A DNA stretch of 15,482 bases from Methanoculleus marisnigri. Lineage in GTDB: Archaea > Halobacteriota > Methanomicrobia > Methanomicrobiales > Methanoculleaceae. A model generated the notes under the pieces. It was not told the origin of the DNA, did not search any database, and saw only the letters and a program-made list of their open reading frames with translations. This document shows positions 6,764 through 12,196 of this stretch, in pieces (within the stretch, counting starts at the first letter, position 1; each line of letters opens with the position of its first letter). The position numbers and the translations under genes are program-made. The DNA is taken from contig DASQ01000139.1 in the NCBI GenBank assembly GCA_002503885.1, positions 1 to 15,482 of the forward strand, given 5' to 3'.

Positions 6764-8002
6764 ATGGCTGCAATTGGAGATATGTTCTACGCATGGGCAG
6801 CCGACGCCGCCTGTCAGGAGAAGGGCGAGTGTGGTGGAGCGGTTACCGCTCTGCTGACGCACGCTCTGGCGTCCGGCATGGTGGACGCTGTCCTTGCCGT
6901 CAAGAAGGGACAGGACATCTACGATGCCGTCCCCACGTTCATCACTGACCCCGCCGAGATCGCACAGACGGCAGGATCCCTCCACTGCGGGACGCTCCTG
7001 CTCTCGAAGCTGCTCAAGCAGTACCTCGACGGCGCCAAAGATATGCGGATCGCCGTCCCGGTGAAAGGCTGTGACACGATGGGCCTCTACGAGCTCGCGA
7101 AGCGCAACCAGGTCAACCTGGACAACGTCCTGATGGTCGGCCTCAACTGCGGCGGCTCCGTCAGCCCCGTGGCCGCCCGGAAGATGATCGCCGAGAAGTT
7201 CGGGGTCAACCCCGACGACGTCGTCAAGGAAGAGATCGACAAGGGCCAGTTCATCATCCAGACGAAGGATGGCCAGCACAAGGGCATCTCGATGGACGAG
7301 CTCGAGGAAGAAGGGTTCGGCCGCCGGGCCAACTGCCGCCGCTGCAAGATGAAGGTCCCGCGCCAGGCGGATCTCGCCTGCGGCAACTGGGGTGTCATCG
7401 GTGAGTCGGCCGGCAAGGCCACGTTCGTTGAGGTCTGCTCCGAGAAGGGTGCAAACCTGCTGGACGGTGCCGTGACGGCCGGAGTCCTCAAGACCGGTGC
7501 TGCGAACCCGAAGGGTATCGAGATCCGCGGCAAGGTCGAGAACGCGATGCTGAAGCTCGGCGACAAGTGGCGGGCGAAGGATTTCGCGGCGCTCGGCGAG
7601 GGCAAGGACCGTCTCAAGAAGATCATGGACGCGACGAGCCGGTGCATCAAGTGCTATCAGTGCATCGAGAACTGCCCGATCTGCTACTGCGTCGAGTGCA
7701 GCACGAAGAAATCCTACCTGGTCACGCCCGGTCAGGTCCCGCCGCCCTTCATGTTCCACCTGATCCGGTTCGCCCACATATCGGACTCGTGCATCAACTG
7801 CGGCCAGTGCGAAGAGCACTGCGCGATGGATATCCCGAACGCGCTCTTCATGCACGCCCTGCAGACCGACCTTCAGGATATGTTCGGCCACACCCCCGGT
7901 GTGGACATGGAACTCCCGGTGCTCGCGCTCGTCGAGGAACAGACAGAGCGCAAGCGTCTCTCCGACACCGGCAGCGACCAGATCTTCAACATCTTCGAGT
8001 AA
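6764..8002 (+). CDS. fdhB: Formate dehydrogenase beta subunit (F420-reducing, FrhB-like), copy 2
   Basis: This 412-aa partner of the second FdhA has the FrhB/FdhB core (GECGGAVTAL, GSLHCGTLLLSK, KGCDTMGL, GLNCGGS). C191 and C194 lie in NCRRC, and two ferredoxin-type clusters are set by C294-C297-C300-C304 and C343-C346-C349-C353. Expected role: FAD-dependent transfer of formate electrons to F420. GGAGG at 6752-6756 within the fdhA end gives the ATG at 6764; an in-frame ATG at 6725 lies inside fdhA and was not chosen. The C-terminal tail after the last cluster (DMFGHTPGVDMELPVLAL, then an acidic end) is about 60 residues long and has no counterpart in copy 1. A seven-T terminator follows 15 bases after the stop. 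Confidence 0.95.
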   Translation: MAAIGDMFYAWAADAACQEKGECGGAVTALLTHALASGMVDAVLAVKKGQDIYDAVPTFITDPAEIAQTAGSLHCGTLLLSKLLKQYLDGAKDMRIAVPVKGCDTMGLYELAKRNQVNLDNVLMVGLNCGGSVSPVAARKMIAEKFGVNPDDVVKEEIDKGQFIIQTKDGQHKGISMDELEEEGFGRRANCRRCKMKVPRQADLACGNWGVIGESAGKATFVEVCSEKGANLLDGAVTAGVLKTGAANPKGIEIRGKVENAMLKLGDKWRAKDFAALGEGKDRLKKIMDATSRCIKCYQCIENCPICYCVECSTKKSYLVTPGQVPPPFMFHLIRFAHISDSCINCGQCEEHCAMDIPNALFMHALQTDLQDMFGHTPGVDMELPVLALVEEQTERKRLSDTGSDQIFNIFE

Positions 8003-8017
8003 ACGGAAGATTTCTCC

Positions 8018-8024
8018 TTTTTTT
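8018..8024 (+). terminator. Oligo-T terminator of the second fdhAB operon
   Basis: Seven T residues lie 15 bases after the fdhB stop codon, without a clear stem. This is the usual archaeal intrinsic terminator form and marks the end of the formate dehydrogenase block. Confidence 0.65.
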
Positions 8025-8118
8025 AGATAGATTACGGCCTGGCAGATGCCGCCTTCTTCTCCGGTCAGCGACTATAGGGGCTCCCATCGTTCGAGGGCCA
8101 CGCCTGCGGCAGGCTAAT

Positions 8119-8281
8119 ACTCATTGTCATTTAAGTCTATGAATTCCCTTTCACGCCCTTCGCATCCCTCATGGCCTGCCTTCTGTGTGGAAGCATACCG
8201 ATGAAAAACAGACCCCGGATGAGGGATCACCCCGGGAACGGCCTTGTTCCCCGGGCATGCCCCTGCAAGTGGACCGTGGGG
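8119..8281 (+). repeat. Dispersed two-block intergenic repeat, copy 1
   Basis: Block A (8119-8190, 72 bases, from ACTCATTGTCATTT to TTCTGTGTGG) aligns without gaps, with a handful of differences, to 15261-15332. Block B (8249-8281, 33 bases, starting CCCCGGGCATGCCCC) is identical to 15440-15472. The spacer between the blocks is 58 bases here and 107 in copy 2. Here the spacer carries a second CCCCGGG at 8230-8236 and a GGGAAC/GTTCCC hairpin at 8234-8251. GGGCATGCCC within block B is a perfect palindrome. No reading frame is kept between the copies, so this is a non-coding repeat: a non-autonomous mobile element, a recombination site or a structured RNA are all possible. Confidence 0.75.
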
Positions 8282-8286
8282 CTGAC

Positions 8287-8388
8287 GGGGAGGGGGTCTC
8301 CCCCTCCCCTGTCTCCATCCCACAAGTAGACGTGTAACCCCCACCCCGCCCGGCCTCCGGCCTCCTCCCCCGCCCCAGGGGGCGGGGG
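8287..8388. repeat. Two perfect GC-only hairpins in a G/C-skewed tract
   Basis: GGGGAGGGGG (8287-8296) and CCCCCTCCCC (8300-8309) form a perfect 10-bp stem with loop TCT. CCCCCGCCCC (8367-8376) and GGGGCGGGGG (8379-8388) form a second perfect 10-bp stem with a loop of two bases. The C-rich tract between them means that the minus strand has several runs of three to five G and could form a G-quadruplex. It follows directly after repeat copy 1 and has no counterpart after copy 2. No reading frame here looks real. Its function is unknown. Confidence 0.7.
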
Positions 8389-8498
8389 CCGTCATGGCGA
8401 TACCCGGTGGAAAGCCGTGCCCCGGATTGCAATCAATCGGGAACACCCGGATGGGATCTCAACAACGTTATTATCAGTTGTTTCGTAGGGCACTACCG

Positions 8499-8505
8499 AA
8501 AAAAA
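8499..8505 (-). terminator. Oligo-T terminator of the secreted-protein gene
   Basis: Seven A residues on the plus strand give a run of seven T on the minus strand, 13 bases after the stop codon of the gene that ends at 8519. This matches an archaeal intrinsic terminator. Confidence 0.6.
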
Positions 8506-8518
8506 GAGAGATTTCTGC

Positions 8519-9013
8519 TCACGCCAATGCGTGAGAGAGTGCCGGAATGGCGCTCTGGTTTGCGAAGGTCTCCTCGTAGCCGTCCGGGAACCGAACCACC
8601 GTCAGGTCCGGGGAGAAGTCGGCCTCGACCAGCGGCGCAAACCAGTAACTGTCGAGCATCTCCTGTGCCCTGGTGAAGTCGAGTCCGGGTGTCGTGTAGA
8701 CGCTCCCCTCATCGGTGCTCCTGACCTTTGCAAAGATCTGGACCAGGAATGAAGCGTTGTCGCTCTCTGCCGAGGTCACCGTTACGGGAACCTCCAACGT
8801 CTCCTCGAGCGCGGATTTCAGTTCCTGCTCCGGCTCGGCGATCTTGAAGAAGACGGCGATCCTCTCGATCCACGAGATGGTATACTCAAAGGTGATGTTT
8901 GCGCTCCCGTCCTCGTCCACGGTTATCAGAAGGTTGTCTGCGCTGAAAGCTCCGGCAGGGGCCACGATAAGCGTCAGGACCAGAAGGGAGGCGACCATAA
9001 TTTCGCGTTTCAT
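8519..9013 (-). CDS. Secreted protein of unknown function
   Basis: This 164-aa protein begins MKREIMVASLLVLTLIVAPA, a typical Sec signal peptide with cleavage expected around residue 22-25 (near AGAFSAD). The mature part is acidic, opens with a strand-rich section (NLLITVDEDGSANITFEYTI) and ends without an anchor or sorting motif. It is probably secreted or surface-associated. I do not recognise the family. The ATG at 9013 is preferred over one at 9034 because GAGGT lies six bases upstream of it, and the signal peptide begins there. The DUF1616 gene lies upstream on the same strand with 77 bases between, but this gene has its own TATA box and terminator, so it can be transcribed alone. Confidence 0.75.
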   Translation of the reverse strand: MKREIMVASLLVLTLIVAPAGAFSADNLLITVDEDGSANITFEYTISWIERIAVFFKIAEPEQELKSALEETLEVPVTVTSAESDNASFLVQIFAKVRSTDEGSVYTTPGLDFTRAQEMLDSYWFAPLVEADFSPDLTVVRFPDGYEETFANQSAIPALSHALA

Positions 9014-9049
9014 CTGTGTACCTCGAATAAGCATGCGCCGTTAGAATGG

Positions 9050-9059
9050 ATAAATATTT
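9050..9059 (-). promoter_or_regulatory. TATA box of the secreted-protein gene
   Basis: On the minus strand this reads AAATATTTAT, a strong archaeal TATA element ending 37 bases upstream of the ATG at 9013. With GAGGT at 9020-9024 it predicts a leader of about 10-20 bases. Confidence 0.55.
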
Positions 9060-9090
9060 GGAGGAGTACCAGGAGTTGCCCTCGTTCCTC

Positions 9091-9906
9091 TCAATGCACC
9101 CGCAGCCAGAGGTGCAGGTCGCGGTAAGCGGCCTCGGTGAGGCTGCTGTCGGGGATGTCGGTGGGGGGCGTCTCTTTGAAGAGGAGGAACTCGAGCCTGT
9201 TCGCGTCCGAATCCACGACCCTGAAGGAGTAGGGCTGCTCTACGGTCTGGTTATGCGGCACCGTGACGGAGAACCGGTCGAGCGGTGTCGCCGAGACGAT
9301 CGTCGACTGGTTTGTCGCGTTATTGAACCTGCTCTCGACGGCATACGTCTCCACCGTGTAGGTGATCTCCCGGTACTCGTGGTTCCCGATCCCGATGATG
9401 ACCGTCTGCGGTGTTCCGGCCATGAACTCGGTCGGGTAATCGGCTGCCTTCCCCTTCGGCCCGAGGATGTAGAACTCGGTGTATTTCTCGCCGTCTCTTG
9501 GGGTCACCACGATAAAGACCGTCGTTGCGATGGCCACGAGGACGGCAGCAACGAGGACGATGTTTAAGACCCGGAACGCGGAATTACCGGAGGACTCCTC
9601 CCGTATCGCGGCGAGGCAGGTGCCGGCCGGGACCCGGAGGCGACTCTCTTTAAGCAGGCGGCGGCGTCGGAACCGGGCGATAAGACCAATGACGAGACTG
9701 AATCCCACGAGCGTGACGGCGATAGGGTCGAGCCGGATCCCCCAGGGCGTGTAGTTCAGCGCGAGGCCGATGAGGGGGACGACGGCGATGGAGAGGCCAA
9801 ACGAGAGGGCGAGAACGATTCCCGGGTAAATGCTCACGAAATCCAGCGGGATGGTGCGGGGGTTGAAAGAACCGGTGAGAGGGCCTGCGGTGGTTTCAGA
9901 CGTCAT
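9091..9906 (-). CDS. DUF1616 membrane protein
   Basis: This 271-aa protein has three hydrophobic segments: about residues 24-51 (SIYPGIVLALSFGLSIAVV), 60-78 and 113-134 (LNIVLVAAVLVAIATTVFIV). A predicted extracytoplasmic domain follows. Its start, EKYTEFYILGPKGKAADYPT then IIGIGNHEYREITYTVE, is the recognisable DUF1616 (PF07760) signature of archaeal membrane proteins. The domain has several N-x-S/T sites (NATNQS, HNQT), in keeping with a glycosylated exterior. Function is unknown; in other archaea this family often sits near surface-glycan or S-layer genes. The ATG at 9906 is chosen because the TATA box at 9933-9940 lies 27-34 bases upstream. The alternative ATG at 9930 would be too close to that box and 10026 would be upstream of it. 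Confidence 0.85.
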   Translation of the reverse strand: MTSETTAGPLTGSFNPRTIPLDFVSIYPGIVLALSFGLSIAVVPLIGLALNYTPWGIRLDPIAVTLVGFSLVIGLIARFRRRRLLKESRLRVPAGTCLAAIREESSGNSAFRVLNIVLVAAVLVAIATTVFIVVTPRDGEKYTEFYILGPKGKAADYPTEFMAGTPQTVIIGIGNHEYREITYTVETYAVESRFNNATNQSTIVSATPLDRFSVTVPHNQTVEQPYSFRVVDSDANRLEFLLFKETPPTDIPDSSLTEAAYRDLHLWLRVH

Positions 9907-9932
9907 TCTGGTACCCCCATAAAAAGCCATGC

Positions 9933-9940
9933 TATAAATA
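9933..9940 (-). promoter_or_regulatory. TATA box of the DUF1616 gene, probably leaderless
   Basis: The minus strand reads TTATTTATAG over this site. Its distance of 27-34 bases to the ATG at 9906 places the transcription start at or near the start codon. It is back to back with the promoter of the archaellin-like gene 60 bases away. Confidence 0.6.
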
Positions 9941-9998
9941 AGTTCTCTGAGAGCCTCCGGGGGGCCTGTAGCAGCACCCCGCGGGAGATACCAGCATC

Positions 9999-10005
9999 TT
10001 TTAAT
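9999..10005 (+). promoter_or_regulatory. TATA-like element of the first archaellin-like gene
   Basis: TTTTAAT lies 27-33 bases upstream of the ATG at 10032 and no ribosome-binding site precedes that ATG, so the transcript is probably leaderless. It faces away from the DUF1616 promoter. Confidence 0.5.
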
Positions 10006-10031
10006 CGGAGTGCGATCAACTCGCAAATATT

Positions 10032-10589
10032 ATGCCCCGGGAAGAGAGGAGCGATCGGGCTTTTACGGGACTTGAGGCGGCCATCATCTTCATTGCCTTC
10101 GTTGTCGTTGCATCGGTCTTCGCGTTCGTTGTACTCGGGACAGGCATGACGACATCGCAGAAGAGTCAGGAGGTGATGCATGCCGCTCTCGGCGAAGCCG
10201 GGTCCGGCCTCCGCCCGGGGTACGCGGTCATCGCCAAACTGGATGCCACGGGCCTGCTCGACTTTGTTGAGTTCGACCTTGAGACCGCGACCGATCTCGC
10301 TGCAGTCGATATGGGGAGCATGACCTACACCATCGTCACAAAAGAGAGCCTTGTCACGTTCCCCGCCAGCGACCCTCACGTAACCGAGACCTGGCGGTAC
10401 CAAAAAGATCCTGGAGACCTCCTGGAAGCGGGGGAGGTCGTCACGGTGAAACTGAATGTGGGAAGCGTGGGCATCAGGCGGGGGGATACGTTCACCCTCG
10501 ATATGACTGCCGCTGAAGGGGCGACCGCTTCACTGACCAGAACAATTCCTGCCGGCATCGGGAAAAATGTCTACGTCGAGCTCCTCTGA
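10032..10589 (+). CDS. Archaellin-like protein with class III signal peptide (1)
   Basis: This 185-aa protein starts with a short charged leader (MPREERSDRAFTG), then a long hydrophobic helix (LEAAIIFIAFVVVASVFAFVVLG). This is the archaellin (FlaB, PF01917) N-terminus, with cleavage by a preflagellin-type peptidase expected after G13. The GTGMTTSQKSQEVM stretch after the helix also matches archaellins. The rest is a strand-rich globular domain, and overall length is in the normal range. In assembled filaments the N-terminal helix forms the core. No archaellum motor or accessory genes (flaC-J) are in the window, so this may be an orphan archaellin, a minor filament subunit or a pilin-like surface protein. 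It overlaps the next gene by 23 bases and the two are likely co-transcribed. Confidence in the domain is high; the filament type is inferred. Confidence 0.85.
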   Translation: MPREERSDRAFTGLEAAIIFIAFVVVASVFAFVVLGTGMTTSQKSQEVMHAALGEAGSGLRPGYAVIAKLDATGLLDFVEFDLETATDLAAVDMGSMTYTIVTKESLVTFPASDPHVTETWRYQKDPGDLLEAGEVVTVKLNVGSVGIRRGDTFTLDMTAAEGATASLTRTIPAGIGKNVYVELL

Positions 10590-11178
10590 CGCGACGGGCC
10601 CCCACCGGGGCCTGCCGGAGACCGGATTCACCGGGCTTGAAGCGGCGATTGTACTCATTGCATTCGTCATCGTTGCAGCCGTCTTTGCCTATGTCGTCCT
10701 GACGACGGGTATTCTCTTCTCCGGGGAGAGCCAGTCAACCATTCACCAGGGTATCCGGGAGGCGGGGTCGAGCGTCACCGTGACCGGTATGGTCTACGGC
10801 GTCAGCAACACGCCTGGATATATCGATTCCGTCATCGTCCCGGTCGGGCTCACCGCCGGCAGCGAGCCGATCGATTTCGCCACGGTATCTGTGCGGTTTG
10901 TCGGTTCTACGCACCGGGAGATCGTCGCTCAGAGCGTGCCTCTGGTCGACGTCTCTCCTGGATACGGATTCTGGAGCATCCAGGAGCGGTTGAACAGCGA
11001 CGCCGACCTTCTTATCGAGGCCGGGGAGCAGTATATGCTGAATATTACACCGGCGATCAGAACCGACTGCATGCCGTACAGGTCGTTTACCGTCGAGATC
11101 AAACCGGCAGGGAGGGCCGCGCTCCGGGTGGAGAGGACCGTCCCGGGCAGCATCGATACCATCACCCTTCTCAAGTGA
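10567..11178 (+). CDS. Archaellin-like protein with class III signal peptide (2)
   Basis: This 203-aa paralogue has a longer 23-residue leader rich in Ser/Thr (ending GLPETGFTG), cleavage expected after G23, and a helix LEAAIVLIAFVIVAAVFAYV nearly the same as that of the gene before it. The globular part differs from its neighbour, but both carry a LLEAGE/LIEAGEQ segment and end in a T-x-P-G/A strand. The ATG at 10567 lies within the end of the first gene in another frame; the context GGGAAAAATG gives only a weak ribosome-binding site, so translation may be coupled. A heteropolymer with the first protein is possible. The stop is five bases from the stop of the convergent membrane hydrolase. 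Confidence 0.85.
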   Translation: MSTSSSSDATGPHRGLPETGFTGLEAAIVLIAFVIVAAVFAYVVLTTGILFSGESQSTIHQGIREAGSSVTVTGMVYGVSNTPGYIDSVIVPVGLTAGSEPIDFATVSVRFVGSTHREIVAQSVPLVDVSPGYGFWSIQERLNSDADLLIEAGEQYMLNITPAIRTDCMPYRSFTVEIKPAGRAALRVERTVPGSIDTITLLK

Positions 11179-11183
11179 CGGCC

Positions 11184-11870
11184 CTATCCGGCGTCCAGGA
11201 GGTCGCGGTGCCTGATCGCCCCGATGATCCCGACAGCACCCACCGCCGCGAGCAGCAGGTAATCTTCCGGCCCTGCGCCGGCCATCAGGATACTCTCCGG
11301 GATGCCGGCCGCCCAGGCGTAGAGGGAGGCGGCGACGAGGAGTCCAAGGAGCGGGACGGAGACGCGGGCGAGTGTACGGGTAACCCCGGGGAGGTCGGGG
11401 CCGAAGCCCCGGCAGGCGGCGAGGACGATGCCGGCCGATGCCACGAGGAATATCCACTCCGAGAGCGAAGAGATCTCCGCCAGGATAGCGCCGCCGAAGT
11501 AGTCGTCGAACTCGTACGGCCTGTACGGGCCGAGCAGCGGGAAGTACCAGGTGACGGGTATCGCCCACATCGCGTCGAGGACCTGGTGGGAGAGCACGCC
11601 CGCTGCGACGGCGAGGAGGGCGAACGACCCCCGCTGCCTCTCGAGGGCGATGCCTGCGAAGGCGAGGAGCGTGAGGAAGAGCAGCCCGTGCCCGAATATC
11701 CGCCCGGAGTTGAGCGACTCCGCAAGAAGGAGGTGGCCTACCGGCTTATCGAGCAGGTCGGGGAGGACGGCCCCGAGAGCGGAGAAGCCGATGAGCCGCC
11801 GGTCGCCCAGGCGGTCGGCGATCGCGAGGCCCAGGATGAGGCCGAGGAAGAGGTGGCAGGCGATGAACAT
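11184..11870 (-). CDS. YdjM-type membrane-bound metal-dependent hydrolase
   Basis: This 228-aa multi-pass membrane protein has the conserved residues of the YdjM/LexA-binding inner-membrane hydrolase family (PF04307): H6, then PDLLDKPVGH (P37, D38, D41, H46), H61 in GRIFGH, and SHQVLD (H95, D99). These would bind a metal at the membrane face. Hydrophobic helices cover most of the rest, and the C-terminal half has three to four more predicted segments. The substrate is unknown for this family. The ATG at 11870 is supported by a TATA element 28-34 bases upstream, giving a leaderless transcript. It converges with the second archaellin-like gene with a five-base gap and no room for separate terminators. 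Confidence 0.8.
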   Translation of the reverse strand: MFIACHLFLGLILGLAIADRLGDRRLIGFSALGAVLPDLLDKPVGHLLLAESLNSGRIFGHGLLFLTLLAFAGIALERQRGSFALLAVAAGVLSHQVLDAMWAIPVTWYFPLLGPYRPYEFDDYFGGAILAEISSLSEWIFLVASAGIVLAACRGFGPDLPGVTRTLARVSVPLLGLLVAASLYAWAAGIPESILMAGAGPEDYLLLAAVGAVGIIGAIRHRDLLDAG

Positions 11871-11897
11871 TCTTCATATTGATCGTTGCCGGCCGGC

Positions 11898-11904
11898 ATA
11901 TAAC
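11898..11904 (-). promoter_or_regulatory. TATA box of the membrane hydrolase gene, probably leaderless
   Basis: The minus strand reads GGTTATATGCC. The element is 28-34 bases upstream of the ATG at 11870 and no Shine-Dalgarno sequence is near, consistent with transcription starting at the start codon. Confidence 0.5.
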
Positions 11905-11964
11905 CCTGTTCTCGGGGGCCTGCGCAAATGCTATGGCTGGAGAGAGCCGATAGTTCTCCATCTC

Positions 11965-12156
11965 ATGGCAACGCTTGACAGAGAGGAGATCCTCATCATT
12001 TTTACGTCCTTCCTCATCGGCAGCGCGGCGGGGTGGTGGAGCCGCATGCACTGGGGCAACGACCTCGCTAGCGTCGCATCAACGCTCATCGGGACCGTCG
12101 CCGGCTACTGCATCATCGTAGCCGCTCTCCGGGCCGCGGGTCACCCGGTCGAGTAG
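11965..12156 (+). CDS. Small two-helix membrane protein, unknown function
   Basis: This 63-aa protein begins MATLDREEILIIFTSFLIGS. Two hydrophobic segments (about residues 9-25 and 36-55) are separated by a short polar turn with WWSRMHWGND. The frame continues upstream to 11551, but that part is the shadow of the membrane hydrolase on the other strand; the ATG at 11965 is the first one downstream of it. No clear ribosome-binding site is present, so translation would be leaderless or weak. I do not recognise a family. It ends 40 bases before the end of the convergent ABC exporter gene. It could be missed by annotation because of its size. Confidence 0.5.
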   Translation: MATLDREEILIIFTSFLIGSAAGWWSRMHWGNDLASVASTLIGTVAGYCIIVAALRAAGHPVE

Positions 12157-12196
12157 TCGCGGTTGACGTCGCCAGACTCACACTGCGGCCGGTGAA

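Noticed and set aside
8060..8115. Possible tRNA remnant (a GTTCGA T-loop-like stretch near 8090)
   Set aside because: No matching acceptor, D-arm or anticodon stem can be drawn around it.
8119..8281. CRISPR-like repeat
   Set aside because: Only two distant copies exist, with no regular short spacers.
9046..9567. Plus-strand 173-aa frame opposite the DUF1616 gene
   Set aside because: It is antisense to a well-supported membrane protein, and its Asp/Glu/Val/Arg-rich product is typical of a reverse-strand shadow.
11175..11882. Plus-strand 235-aa Glu/Gly-rich frame opposite the membrane hydrolase
   Set aside because: It is the shadow of the YdjM-type gene, whose metal-binding motifs and transmembrane pattern identify the coding strand.
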